64,000 bases of DNA from Solirubrobacter deserti (lineage in GTDB: Bacteria > Actinomycetota > Thermoleophilia > Solirubrobacterales > Solirubrobacteraceae). The number at the start of each line of letters is the position of its first letter. Position 1 is the stretch's first letter. The stretch covers positions 186,001-250,000 of the forward strand of contig NZ_QPKJ02000006.1 in the NCBI RefSeq assembly GCF_003344625.1, given 5' to 3'. Made by a program: the position numbers and the translations under genes. Shown one piece after another: positions 51,623 through 60,194 of this stretch. The notes beneath the pieces are model-generated. The model was not told the origin of the DNA. It did not search any database and saw only the letters and a program-made list of their open reading frames with translations.

Positions 51623-51855
51623 CCGGCGCTCCGCTCGGCGCCGGACTTTGGCAGGTAAGGGTCCGGCGCCGGAGCGAGTGTCACGGAGCGCTTGAGCCCG
51701 GCCGGACGCTCCCCAGAACCCGGCCGGTGCGCCGGTGTCGCGTCGGCCCTACGACGCGACTGCTCTCTCGCGCTCCGTATCGCCGGGAACCGCGCGGATC
51801 ACTCCCGCTTCGCGCCCGGCCTGCCGATTGCTGACCAAACCGCGCGTATACGCAA
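51623..51855. other. Intergenic region with a conserved element
   Basis: 233 bases between the recombinase-like gene and the converging SUFU gene. The first part has GC-rich inverted repeats (around GGCGCCGGACTTTGG..GGTCCGGCGCC, 51637-51670), which may terminate the upstream gene. The last 28 bases hold copy 2 of the TTGCTGACC-N8-CGTATACGC element. No gene was seen. Confidence 0.5.
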
Positions 51856-51856
51856 T
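51828..51856 (+). promoter_or_regulatory. Conserved intergenic element, copy 2
   Basis: GATTGCTGACC, eight variable bases, CGTATACGC, AATC; the counterpart of 48173-48203. Here it lies between two convergent stops, where a promoter for an annotated gene is not expected, so it may serve an unseen transcript or another DNA-binding protein. Confidence 0.4.
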
Positions 51857-52587
51857 CATGAAGCCCGGGCGGCGCTGGCGCGGCCCGGTTGCAGGCGCTC
51901 GGTCAGCTGGAGCGCCTCGAAACCGTCGACCAGCGCGTCGGTGCCCTGCTCGAGCTTGAGCTGCATCTCATCGGCGTAGAGCGGATAGACGCCGAGGAAG
52001 GTCACGGTGTGGTCGCCGTGCTCGAGGCGCGTGAACGGCTCGTCGACGGTCATGACGGGGAACAGCAGCGCGCAGCAGAACTGGGTGTCCTCGGCGTACG
52101 GCTCGGGTGGGTCGCCGTTCGGGACGGTGTGGCCGAACCACAGCCAGGTGTTGAAGGAGTGCGGAAGCACGGCGAGGTTCTGCAGCAGCCGGAACGGCCA
52201 GTACACGCGCTCGTCATCGAACGCGTCGTGGTCGATGGGCCAGTCCGGAGGCAGCGCCATCACCAGCTCGGCGCGGGAGACGTCGTCGCTCGGCGCGTCC
52301 ATCGGGCGCTCGCTCATGCCGGAGGTCACGAGCGTGATCATCGGGCGCTCCTGCGTCGGCATCACGACGTGGATGTCGACGTGCACGTACGGCGACAGCG
52401 CTTGGTGAAAGACGCCCTCGGGCTCGCCGAGGTGGCGTTCGATGTGCGCGTCGATGGCCTCGATCAGGTCGGGGTCGCCGCCCGACAGCACCGGCTCCGC
52501 GGCCTCCTCGTGACGGTAGATGCGGCTGCCGCCGGCGCTGTACTGGTCATCGGATCTGCCGCGACGGAAGCGGTCCAGGAAGCCCAT
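51856..52587 (-). CDS. SUFU (suppressor of fused) domain protein
   Basis: 243 residues. After a basic N-terminus ([13 protein letters not shown]) the SUFU domain covers ~35-220: [72 protein letters not shown] and [19 protein letters not shown]. Bacterial SUFU proteins are small cytoplasmic proteins, some acting as immunity factors. No toxin gene is adjacent, so that role is not supported here. ATG at 52587 is used; it diverges from the chemoreceptor gene. Confidence 0.87.
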   Translation of the reverse strand: MGFLDRFRRGRSDDQYSAGGSRIYRHEEAAEPVLSGGDPDLIEAIDAHIERHLGEPEGVFHQALSPYVHVDIHVVMPTQERPMITLVTSGMSERPMDAPSDDVSRAELVMALPPDWPIDHDAFDDERVYWPFRLLQNLAVLPHSFNTWLWFGHTVPNGDPPEPYAEDTQFCCALLFPVMTVDEPFTRLEHGDHTVTFLGVYPLYADEMQLKLEQGTDALVDGFEALQLTERLQPGRASAARAS

Positions 52588-52704
52588 GCGCCTCCCCGTA
52601 CCCGAAGTTGGCGTGCGGGAACTTCACACCGCCCCGCGCAAACTTGCCACATGAGGGGTGGACGGTCCGTTTTGCTCAACCTCACTTCACCGAAGGCCGA
52701 CAGG

Positions 52705-53904
52705 GTGGATGTGCCGCTGTTCCGTCGCTCTCCCTCCCCCGCCTCAGTGGCCGCGCCTGACGCTGCCGCGGCCGAGCTGCGCGCTCGCCTGCGCAGCATG
52801 CACGACCACTGCCTGACCAACCTCGTCGCGGGGCTCGACGCCATGAACCGCGGCGACCTGACGTACCACGTCGCTCCTGCCACCAAGCCGATCACCACGC
52901 GCTCGGACGATCCCGAGACCCAGGAGCTGGTCGACCTCTTCAACTCGATGCTCGACAAGGCGCAGACCGCCTTGCAGGGTTACAACGACGTGCGCGAGAC
53001 GATGCGCGCCGCGCTCGGTGACCAGTCCTGTCTGGACGGGCTCCAGGAGCGCCTGACGAGCATGTCGCAACACTGCCTGACCGGGCTCGGCGACGGGCTC
53101 GGCGCGATGGCGCAGGGCGACCTGACCGTGACCGTGCACCCGGCGACGACCGCGCTCGAGGCCCCGCACGGCCGCGAGCTCGGCTCGCTCGGCGAGACCT
53201 TCAACGTGATGCTCGGCCAGGCCCAGGGCGGCCTCGAGCTCTACAACGCGACGCGCGAGAGCGTCGCCCAGATCATCGCCGGCATCAGCGAGACCGCCGA
53301 GCGTGTCTCAGGCGCCTCGCAGGAGATGTCCGCGACCACGTCGGAGACCGGCAGCGCGATCGAGGACATCGCGCGCCTGTCGTCCACCGTCGCCGAGGGT
53401 GCCGACCGCCAGGTCCGCAGCATCGAGGCGGCGGAGTCGATCAACCGCGAGGCCGTCGAGCTGGCCGCGCACGCCGCGCAGCTCGCCGCCCAGGGTGTCG
53501 AGCTCACCACCCAGATCTCCGCGATCGCCGACCAGACCAACCTGCTCGCGCTCAACGCCGCGATCGAGGCCGCCCGTGCGGGCGAGACCGGCCGCGGGTT
53601 CGCCGTCGTCGCCGACGAGGTCCGCAAGCTCGCGGAGTCCTCCAACGGCACCGTGCGCGAGACCGAGGCCGCGTTCCACGGGCTGTCCGAGAGCATCACC
53701 AGCGTCTCCGCGTGCATCGAACGCATGTCCGAGGCGACGGTCAACGTGGGCCAGATCGCCCGGGAAGCCGGCGCCGCGACGGCCGACGTGTCCGCCGCGA
53801 CCGAGCAGTCCTCCGCCGCCACCCAGCAGATCGCCGCCTCCAGCGCCGACCTCGCCGAGATGGCGACCTCGCTGCAGGGCCTCGTGGAGACCTTTCGCCG
53901 CTAA
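52705..53904 (+). CDS. Soluble methyl-accepting chemotaxis-type signalling protein with tandem HAMP-like units
   Basis: 399 residues with no membrane helix. Two HAMP-like units (~30-90 and ~110-170) each start with an H-C-L motif ([18 protein letters not shown]), then GDLT and end in FN.ML. The signalling domain follows with the conserved tip [33 protein letters not shown] (~272-320) and long coiled-coil arms. GTG at 52705 is chosen for the GAAGG box upstream. It is a cytoplasmic receptor or transducer. No che genes are in the window, so its partner kinase is unknown. Confidence 0.88.
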   Translation: MDVPLFRRSPSPASVAAPDAAAAELRARLRSMHDHCLTNLVAGLDAMNRGDLTYHVAPATKPITTRSDDPETQELVDLFNSMLDKAQTALQGYNDVRETMRAALGDQSCLDGLQERLTSMSQHCLTGLGDGLGAMAQGDLTVTVHPATTALEAPHGRELGSLGETFNVMLGQAQGGLELYNATRESVAQIIAGISETAERVSGASQEMSATTSETGSAIEDIARLSSTVAEGADRQVRSIEAAESINREAVELAAHAAQLAAQGVELTTQISAIADQTNLLALNAAIEAARAGETGRGFAVVADEVRKLAESSNGTVRETEAAFHGLSESITSVSACIERMSEATVNVGQIAREAGAATADVSAATEQSSAATQQIAASSADLAEMATSLQGLVETFRR

Positions 53905-55133
53905 GTCGTGAAGGTCAGCGTCATCCAGCCGAACTGGTCGCCGGGCAGGTAGAAGCCGGCGAACACGGAGTCCGCGGCGCCCTCCGGGATGATCCCGGCG
54001 ATCCGCTCGTAGACGTAGGTGTTGTTGGTTCCCGCCGGGTTGTGGATGCCGGCGGGGCCGGGGTCGACCGAGCATGCGGCGGGCGCGGGGCCTTTCGCGG
54101 TGTCGAGGTTCACGAGCACGGCGCGCTTGTTGCCGGCGTCGGTGCCGCCGGAGCCGTCGAAGCGGAAGATCATCCGGGACGCCGCGCCATTGATCTCGAC
54201 CTCGGGCTCTTTGGCGTTGAAGTCGATCGTGTGCGCGCGATAGCCGAAGTGCACGGCGCCGTTGAAGTACAACGCCGCCTGGCCGCTCGCGGGGTCGTAC
54301 CAGCCCTCGCGGAACGGGAACTGGTACTGGTAGCGCAGCTGCGCGGGGTTCACGCCGCCGCTGCTCGAGCAGCCCTGCGAAGGCGGGTCGGCGACCGCCG
54401 GCGCGACCGCGCTGGCGCCGTCGCCTGAGGCCGTGCCGGCGCTCACGTACTGCACGAACGAGTCCCGCACGCGCCAGGTGACCGAGGCTGACGTGATCGC
54501 CACCGCGGTCGCCGGGCGGGCGAGCGGCGACGGCTCGTTGGTGATCGGCGTCGTCGCCGGCCCACCGCTGCCCGGCGTGGTGGGCGAGGCGGGCGCGGTC
54601 GGCGTCGTGGTGCCGGGCTGGAACGCGGCGTCCACGGACGTGGTGCCGAACGTGCCGGTCTTGACGCGCTCGAGGCGCAGCGCCTTGCGGATCGCGGTGG
54701 CGCCCGCTTTGGTCAGCGTCACGCGGGCACTCGAGACGCGCACGGTGCCGGCCGCCGCGCCGAGCGAGAGGTTGCTTGCCGTCGTGCGCACGGTGAACGC
54801 CGTGCGGCGCGTGCCCGCGATGCGGGCGGTCAGCCGGGAGGAAGAGCCGAGCGTGGCCTGCCAGCGCGTCAGCGTGACCGCGCGCCGTCCGGCGCGCAGG
54901 CGCAGGGCGCCGTCGTGGGTGAGCGTCGCGGTCGTCCCGACCGTCCCGCTCGCCACCGGGAGCGTGAGCTTGGAGCCCCGCAGCGTGGCCGGCGCGACGG
55001 CACTCACCTTCACGCCCTGCCGCTTGAGCGCGCTCAGCGCGCTGCCCTTGAGGGTGACCGTCGTGTCGGCCGCGGCCGCCGCGGGAAGCGCGAGCGCGGC
55101 GAGCGCCGCGCCGGCGAGTGCCGTCCTGAACAT
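53901..55133 (-). CDS. Secreted HtaA-domain haem-binding protein (second gene)
   Basis: 410 residues with signal peptide (~1-22). The N-terminal half is a repeat-like basic beta region (~25-165). A Thr/Pro linker leads to an HtaA domain (~205-405): [72 protein letters not shown]. HtaA proteins bind haem at the actinobacterial surface. No C-terminal anchor is seen. Its start is one base after the stop of the first HtaA gene, so both share the iron-box promoter. Confidence 0.85.
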   Translation of the reverse strand: MFRTALAGAALAALALPAAAAADTTVTLKGSALSALKRQGVKVSAVAPATLRGSKLTLPVASGTVGTTATLTHDGALRLRAGRRAVTLTRWQATLGSSSRLTARIAGTRRTAFTVRTTASNLSLGAAAGTVRVSSARVTLTKAGATAIRKALRLERVKTGTFGTTSVDAAFQPGTTTPTAPASPTTPGSGGPATTPITNEPSPLARPATAVAITSASVTWRVRDSFVQYVSAGTASGDGASAVAPAVADPPSQGCSSSGGVNPAQLRYQYQFPFREGWYDPASGQAALYFNGAVHFGYRAHTIDFNAKEPEVEINGAASRMIFRFDGSGGTDAGNKRAVLVNLDTAKGPAPAACSVDPGPAGIHNPAGTNNTYVYERIAGIIPEGAADSVFAGFYLPGDQFGWMTLTFTT

Positions 55134-55134
55134 C

Positions 55135-56235
55135 TCAGCCCTTTCGGAGCTTGAAGCTCGTCGAGATCGTCTGCGTGACCCGCTGGCCGCCGGCCGGGGT
55201 GACCGTCACCGTCATGCGCGCCTTCACAGTACGACGGCCGAGTGCGCGGACCGCCGCCTTCGGAAGCCGCAGGCGCAACTCGCCCGCCCGGCCCGCGGCG
55301 AGCTTCGTCGGGCCCGTCACCCGCGCACTGTAGGTCCTGCCGCCGATCTTGAGCTTGACCGTGCGCGGGCGCGAGATCGTGCAGCCCGCGCTCGGGCAGG
55401 TGAGCGAGGCGAAGCGCAGCACGCCGCTGCGGGTGACCGTCTGCAGGGCGGCGACGCGCGTGACGGCCGGCGCCTCGACCGCGGCCGGCGTGGCCGCCGG
55501 TGTGGGCGTCGGCGTGCTCGCCGGCGGAGCCGGGGTCGCCATCGGCGTGGCCGTCGCGTCAGGGGTCGCGGTCGGCGTGGCTGTCGGGTCGGGCGTCACG
55601 GTCGGCTGCGGCGTGGCCGTCGGCTCGGGCTCCGGCGCCCACGCCGTCACGGTGATGGTCACCGGGTCGAGCTCCGTGCCCTCGGTGTAGAAGCCCGCGA
55701 ACGCGGGCGCGCCGTCCTGGGTCAGCGTCGCCGGCAGCTTGTCGAGCACGACCGGCGGCGTCGCGTTCGCGGGAGCGCCGCCCGCGAGCGCCGCGAACTC
55801 CACGTTCGGGAAGTGCTCGACCTCACCGGAGTTGAGCGACTTGCTCTTGACGTCCGCGTACAGCCTCGAGCTCGTCGTCCCCACCAGCACGCGCGGGTTG
55901 GTGAACGTCATGTCGAGCAGGCCGCTGTGGCCGAGGAACCTGACGGTACCGCCTGCGCGCACCAAGCCGGTGCGCGTCTCGGGATCGAAGTCGTCGCCCG
56001 TCAGCGGAAAGCGGAACGTGCCGTCGGCGTTGCGAGTCACGCCTTCGCTGAGCGTGATCGAGCCGTGCGCGATCGGGCCGGCGATGTAGGTGCGGAACGA
56101 GGCCTTCAGGCCCCAGTCAAGGTGGCCGGTGGTGACGTCCTGGGCCCGGGCGGGGGTCGCGAACGCCAGCCCCGCGAGCGCCGCGGCAACCGCGACGCGC
56201 TTGTCAAGGAGACTTAACAGCTGTCGTGAAAGCAC
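55135..56235 (-). CDS. Secreted HtaA-domain haem-binding protein (first gene)
   Basis: 366 residues. Signal peptide ending near ARAQDV (~32). HtaA domain (~33-205): LDWGLKASFRTYIAGPIAHGSI, GTVRFLGHSGLLDMTFTNPRV, then a long Thr/Pro-Thr repeat linker (~208-260) and a C-terminal beta domain with two Cys (LTCPSAGCTIS). GTG at 56235 lies six bases from an IdeR-like palindrome, so the mRNA is probably leaderless and repressed by iron. It is predicted to capture haem; no haem ABC transporter lies nearby. Confidence 0.87.
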   Translation of the reverse strand: MLSRQLLSLLDKRVAVAAALAGLAFATPARAQDVTTGHLDWGLKASFRTYIAGPIAHGSITLSEGVTRNADGTFRFPLTGDDFDPETRTGLVRAGGTVRFLGHSGLLDMTFTNPRVLVGTTSSRLYADVKSKSLNSGEVEHFPNVEFAALAGGAPANATPPVVLDKLPATLTQDGAPAFAGFYTEGTELDPVTITVTAWAPEPEPTATPQPTVTPDPTATPTATPDATATPMATPAPPASTPTPTPAATPAAVEAPAVTRVAALQTVTRSGVLRFASLTCPSAGCTISRPRTVKLKIGGRTYSARVTGPTKLAAGRAGELRLRLPKAAVRALGRRTVKARMTVTVTPAGGQRVTQTISTSFKLRKG

Positions 56236-56240
56236 CCGAA

Positions 56241-56254
56241 TTAGGGTACCCTAA
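56241..56254. promoter_or_regulatory. IdeR/DtxR-like iron box
   Basis: TTAGGGTACCCTAA is a perfect 14-bp palindrome with the TTAGG-N4-CCTAA arms of the IdeR/DtxR box. It sits at the expected promoter position directly before the leaderless start of the first HtaA gene. Confidence 0.75.
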
Positions 56255-56324
56255 CGGTGCGATCACCCGCGGAACCGACATCGCCGATCCGTCGAGCCGG
56301 CTCCCGGCATATGTCGCGAACGGA

Positions 56325-56753
56325 TTACGCGGCGCGGACCCGCGCGGCGGCGCGGGCGTCGAAGCGCTCGCGCGCCTCGTCCACCCGCTTGCCGTGCGCA
56401 AGCGACCATGAGCCCAGCGCCTTCAGCGGCGGCGCCATGGTCGCGCCGAGCGACGAGAGCGCGTACTCCACCCGCGGCGGCACCTCGGCGTGCACGCGGC
56501 GGATGAGCAAGCCGTCGCGCTCCATCGCGCGCAGCGTCTGTGTGAGCACTTTCTCGGAGATCGGCGAGAGGTCTTCGAGCAGCTCGTGATAGCGGCGCGT
56601 CCCGTCGCCCAGGGCGAGCAGGACGTCGACCGACCATTTGGAGCTGAGCAGCCCGATCGAGTCGCGGATGAGCCGGGCCGAGCGCGTGCGCTCAGCCACC
56701 CGGCGGGTGTGGGCCTGTTCCGCCGCGGCGGGCGGGGCGGGGCTGGTGGTCAT
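56325..56753 (-). CDS. HxlR-family transcriptional regulator
   Basis: 142 residues. Winged helix typical of HxlR: KWSVDVLLALGDGTRRYHELLEDLSPISEKVLTQTLRAMERDGLLIRRVHAEVPPRVEYALSSLG (~38-103), with extra basic N- and C-terminal tails. The usual conserved Cys near the N-terminus is absent, so thiol sensing is unlikely. ATG at 56753 overlaps the stop of the ECF sigma gene, making a two-gene regulatory operon. Confidence 0.9.
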   Translation of the reverse strand: MTTSPAPPAAAEQAHTRRVAERTRSARLIRDSIGLLSSKWSVDVLLALGDGTRRYHELLEDLSPISEKVLTQTLRAMERDGLLIRRVHAEVPPRVEYALSSLGATMAPPLKALGSWSLAHGKRVDEARERFDARAAARVRAA

Positions 56754-57310
56754 GCCTGTGCTCCCCTTAGCTTGAGTCCCAACGCTCTCAGCGCGCGGGA
56801 CACGCGCAGCCGCGCGGCGTTCTGGGTGCAGCCCAGCGCGCCCGCGACCTCCTCATAGTCCAGTTGCTGTACGACGCGAAGCTCCAGGGCCCGCTGCTGC
56901 TCGGCCGGCAACGCCCGGACCGCGACCCGCAGCAAGGGCGCGAGCGACGACGCTTCCATGCGCTCGTCGACGGCCTCGTACTCCTCGCACTCGGCCCACG
57001 CCGTCGGGATGCCCATGCGCTCCCGGGCCGCGCTCTCGATGCGGTTGTGCTTGTGGTACTGGCGCAGCAGGTTGCGCGCGATCCCGAACAGCCACGGCGC
57101 CCCCGAGCCGTCGGCCATGTCGCGAAAGCGCCTGGAGGAATGCCAGGCCTGGGCGAACGTCTCCGCCGTGAGATCGAGCGCGGCGGAATCGGACCCCGTC
57201 TGGCGGGCGAACCAGGAGTGCACCCAGGTCGCGTACCGGTCGTAGAACTCCCGGAAAGCGGCCGGATCCTGCCTCGCGGCGGCGAGCAGATCAGCATCGG
57301 TTCTGGTCAC
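56750..57310 (-). CDS. ECF-type RNA polymerase sigma factor
   Basis: 186 residues. Sigma region 2 at ~20-90 (FREFYDRYATWVHSWF..TAETFAQAWHSSRRF..APWLFGIARNLLRQY) and region 4 at ~125-180 (ALPAEQQRALELRVVQQLDYEEVAGALGCTQNAARLRVSRALR). GTG at 57310 is used. No anti-sigma gene is adjacent; instead an HxlR regulator is translationally coupled to it. Its target promoters are unknown. Confidence 0.92.
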   Translation of the reverse strand: MTRTDADLLAAARQDPAAFREFYDRYATWVHSWFARQTGSDSAALDLTAETFAQAWHSSRRFRDMADGSGAPWLFGIARNLLRQYHKHNRIESAARERMGIPTAWAECEEYEAVDERMEASSLAPLLRVAVRALPAEQQRALELRVVQQLDYEEVAGALGCTQNAARLRVSRALRALGLKLRGAQA

Positions 57311-57373
57311 GTGGTGCGTAGCAGCTCCAAGCGGTTCGCTACCTGATCATGACCGGAGCGCGAAGACTGTGTC

Positions 57374-59035
57374 TTAAGTCCTCGCGAAGACGCGGTTGGG
57401 TTCGATGGAGCGCTCGAAGACCCGCTCCATGATCGGCTCTCCCGTTCCATCTTCCGGCGGGAGCGCCTTCACCAGCACGAACTTGGCCCGCTCCCCGTCG
57501 AGCTCCAGCCACGCCACCTGGTTGTTGAACCAGGGCTTCTCGTGGGCCAACCGCCAGCGCACGTCCGGGTCGCGGACACCGGCCAGCCGTGCCCACAAGC
57601 GCGTCCAGCGGCCCGCGAAGCCCGTCCAGGCGCCGAGGATCACGCGGCGCTCGTTCGCGTCGAGCGGGTTGCGGAAGGGCGAGCACACGGCCTGCCATAC
57701 CGCAGATCTCACACCAGATCCGGGCGGGAATCCAATCTCGGCGAGGTACGCGTGGTGCACGTCGCCGCTGAGCACGGTGATCGTCGACGGCGGCTCCCCG
57801 TGTTCCCCGGCGCCGACGGCCCGCAGGTGGTCGATCATCCGGTGGAAGGAGTCCTGGAACGCCGGCCAGTGCTCGAGGTCCAGCTCCTGACGCAGCTTCT
57901 CGGCGACCCGCTTGATGAGCCGGCCCCAGCCGCCGTCCGCGGTGACCTCGTTCCACGCCTCCAGCCAGTGCATCGCGGGGCCCATGATCAGCGGCAGCGA
58001 GGTGCCGATCAGCAGGTGCTCGTGATCACCGGTGGCGTGCTCGGTGATCCATTGCCACTCCTCGGGGTCGACCATCGCGCGGTCGCCGGGATCGAGCACG
58101 CGGCCGGCCCGCGAGTCGACCATCACCAGCCGCGCGGGGCCGATGTCGCGGCAGAAGCTCCAGCGCGTGCCCGCGACCTCGGCGTCCGCGCGGCGCGCGT
58201 ACTCGCGCAGGCGCTCGGTGGGCTCGTCGCCGTGGAGGAGGTCCTGATAGAGGTCGTACTCCTCCCGGTCGGCGTGCGAGAGGTTGCCGAGGTGCTGGTA
58301 GATCAAATAGCTCTCGAACGCGGCCACGATCCGGCGCCGCCACCAGCCCTTCTGGCGCATCTCGGCCAGCCACTCGACCGACGTGTTCCAGTCGTCGTGG
58401 ACGTCGTGGTCGTCGAAGATCATCGCGCTGGAGACGGTCGAGAGCAGCCAGCGGATGACGGGCTCGCCCCACGAGGCCCTGTACAGGTCCACGTAGTCGT
58501 CGTAGGTCTCGACCTGGTCGCCGTCGAGCTTGGCCTCCAGGTCCGGGTGCACCTCGTCGGCGTACACCTGGTCGCCGAGCAGGACCAGCGCGTGCGGGTA
58601 GGTGTCGGCCGGCTGGCGCATGAGCTCGAGCGCCAGGCCGCGCAGCGCGTCCACCTCACGGCCCTTGGGGTCCTCGTCCTTGCGCAGCGTGTACGGCGGC
58701 TCGTGCGGCGCGGCCACGCGGCAGGAGCCGAACACGACCTTGACGTGCTCGTCGGGCGTCTGCGTGCGGATCACGCTCGGCGGGAACTCGGAGCCGGGCT
58801 CGGGCCAAACCACCTCGCCGTCGAGCCGCACCTCGTAGGGCGTCGTCGTCCCCGGCTCGAGCCCGACGACGTGGACGAGCGCGTAGTGGTGGCCCTCGAC
58901 GCTGAACGTCCGCTCGGACGACGGCTCGACGCCCTCAGGGTGGACCTCGACGTGCGCCGGCCCATCCGTCTGGACCCAGATCGTCGCTTCGTCGGCGCCG
59001 GAGTAGCGGAGGAGGGGACCGAGAAGCAGATTCAT
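57374..59035 (-). CDS. PhoD-like metallophosphoesterase/alkaline phosphatase D
   Basis: 553 residues. An N-terminal Ig-like beta domain (~1-90) is followed by the catalytic domain: FGSCR (~100), LVLLGDQVYADE (~145-156), MIFDDHDVHDDWN (~210-222), VMVDSRAGR and LSGDVHHAYLAEIGF. The metal-binding Asp, Asn/His residues of PhoD are therefore present. No signal peptide or Tat motif is seen from ATG at 59035, which is unusual for PhoD, so it may act in the cytoplasm. It diverges from the lipoprotein gene with a 20-base gap. Confidence 0.87.
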   Translation of the reverse strand: MNLLLGPLLRYSGADEATIWVQTDGPAHVEVHPEGVEPSSERTFSVEGHHYALVHVVGLEPGTTTPYEVRLDGEVVWPEPGSEFPPSVIRTQTPDEHVKVVFGSCRVAAPHEPPYTLRKDEDPKGREVDALRGLALELMRQPADTYPHALVLLGDQVYADEVHPDLEAKLDGDQVETYDDYVDLYRASWGEPVIRWLLSTVSSAMIFDDHDVHDDWNTSVEWLAEMRQKGWWRRRIVAAFESYLIYQHLGNLSHADREEYDLYQDLLHGDEPTERLREYARRADAEVAGTRWSFCRDIGPARLVMVDSRAGRVLDPGDRAMVDPEEWQWITEHATGDHEHLLIGTSLPLIMGPAMHWLEAWNEVTADGGWGRLIKRVAEKLRQELDLEHWPAFQDSFHRMIDHLRAVGAGEHGEPPSTITVLSGDVHHAYLAEIGFPPGSGVRSAVWQAVCSPFRNPLDANERRVILGAWTGFAGRWTRLWARLAGVRDPDVRWRLAHEKPWFNNQVAWLELDGERAKFVLVKALPPEDGTGEPIMERVFERSIEPNRVFART

Positions 59036-59055
59036 GGGTTCGGCAAGATACTCGG

Positions 59056-59616
59056 GTGAAGCGCGCGGCCACCCTGCTTGCCCTCCTCTGCGCCGGTTGC
59101 GGCTCGACCCAGACCGCCAGCCAGTTCGGCGAGGTTCCCCTCCTGCTTCCCGCGCAGGTGAGCGGGAACGACGCCGGCGTCTACTTCGCCAGCGCCCGCA
59201 CCTACGACCAGGGTGAAGGCGCCGAGTTGCTGCCGTCAAGGCAAGGTGACGCGGACTTCCGGATCACGGCCGATCCGCCCGCGGGCTGCATCACGGTGAT
59301 GGCGATCGTGCCGCCCGACGAGCTCGTGCTGTGCGTGGACGAAGTGATCCTCCAGGACGACCGCGCGAAGGTCCTGGCGGTCGTGCGCGCGCTGCAGCGC
59401 GGCTACACGCAGGCGCAGAAGGAGCCCGAGGAGGCGATCACCGCGATGACGACGGCGCTGCCGGACGCCAACCGCGAGGAACTCGCGGCCTCGCTCGATG
59501 ACGTCGCCGCCAGCTGGACGGCGGGGCAACCCTTTTTCGGCGCGGTGCAGCGCGGCGACGCGACCGACTCCTCGGTCGCGCTTGAAGCGAACGAGCAGCG
59601 CAGCGAGGGCGACTGA
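59056..59616 (+). CDS. Internally deleted NMT1/THI5-like lipoprotein
   Basis: 186 residues. Lipobox LCAGC at ~12-16. The segment after it (VPLLLPAQVSGNDAGVYFASARTYDQGEG) matches the N-terminus of THI5-like substrate-binding proteins, and the second half (ELVLCVDEVILQDDRAKVLAVVRALQRGYTQAQKEPEEAI) matches their C-terminal lobe. About 120 central residues of the usual fold are missing. No transporter genes flank it. GTG at 59056 is used. It is either a decaying binding protein or a small lipoprotein with a new role. Confidence 0.72.
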   Translation: MKRAATLLALLCAGCGSTQTASQFGEVPLLLPAQVSGNDAGVYFASARTYDQGEGAELLPSRQGDADFRITADPPAGCITVMAIVPPDELVLCVDEVILQDDRAKVLAVVRALQRGYTQAQKEPEEAITAMTTALPDANREELAASLDDVAASWTAGQPFFGAVQRGDATDSSVALEANEQRSEGD

Positions 59617-59619
59617 CGC

Positions 59620-59979
59620 CTACTGCGCGCGGATCCGGCGGAACTCTTCCCGCCAGGACTCCGGCCGGCCCCACGTGTTGATCGTCTCCACGCGGCCCGC
59701 GCGCACCTCGCGCAGCACGAGCTCACCCTCGATCCCCGCCTCGTCGAGCAGGCGCAGCGTGCCGTGGACGGTCGGCGCGGACGCGGCGTGCCCGAACTGG
59801 TGCGCCACGATCAGGTGGAAGTGCCAGTCGTGGTTGGAGTACGGCTGGGCGTTGCAGGTGACGAGCAGCACGGCGGCGTCGACGTAGCGTTCCTCGTCGA
59901 TGCGCAGGTCGAGCTCGAGGTCGGTCCAGTCCGACGGCAGCGCGTCGATGAGCTCCTGGAAATCGTCGGCAAGCGGCAT
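59620..59979 (-). CDS. Conserved hypothetical protein
   Basis: 119 residues, no signal peptide or membrane helix. It alternates helix and strand: DDFQELIDALPSDWTDLELDLRI, AAVLLVTCNAQPYSNHDWHFHLIVAHQFGHAAS, LRLLDEAGIEGELVLREVRAGRVETINTWGRPESW. The His-rich NHDWHFH..HQFGH stretch might bind metal. ATG at 59979. No family was recognised. It diverges from a small ORF 22 bases away. Confidence 0.75.
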   Translation of the reverse strand: MPLADDFQELIDALPSDWTDLELDLRIDEERYVDAAVLLVTCNAQPYSNHDWHFHLIVAHQFGHAASAPTVHGTLRLLDEAGIEGELVLREVRAGRVETINTWGRPESWREEFRRIRAQ

Positions 59980-60001
59980 GATCTGGTGAGAGAGCGTACC
60001 G

Positions 60002-60184
60002 ATGCCCGGTGACTCCCTCCCACTCGACCTCGACGGACTGCTGGCGCTGCTCGAGCGGCTCGACGGCGCGGAGGAGGCGTCGGTGGTCCGCAGCGCGCTG
60101 GCCGCGGGCTATCCGCGCGACCGTGTCCAGGACGAGCTCGAGCGCGAGGTGACGCGCCGGCTGGCCCGCCTCGAGGAGCGCTAA
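60002..60184 (+). CDS. Small helical protein upstream of ygfZ
   Basis: 60 residues, acidic N-terminal half and basic C-terminal helix (LDGLLALLERLDGAEEASVVRSALAAGYPRDRVQDELEREVTRRLARLEER). The codon bias is similar to its neighbours and the stop is ten bases before the YgfZ start, so co-transcription is likely. No ribosome site of note. Function unknown. Confidence 0.55.
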   Translation: MPGDSLPLDLDGLLALLERLDGAEEASVVRSALAAGYPRDRVQDELEREVTRRLARLEER

Positions 60185-60194
60185 CGTTTCGTCA

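Noticed and set aside
51856..52587. Toxin-immunity pair with the SUFU protein as immunity factor
   Set aside because: No toxin or polymorphic-toxin gene lies beside it.
52604..52625. Inverted repeat GAAGTT..AACTTC in the SUFU/chemoreceptor divergent region
   Set aside because: Arms are only six bases with a ten-base spacer and no second copy was found, so the support is too weak.
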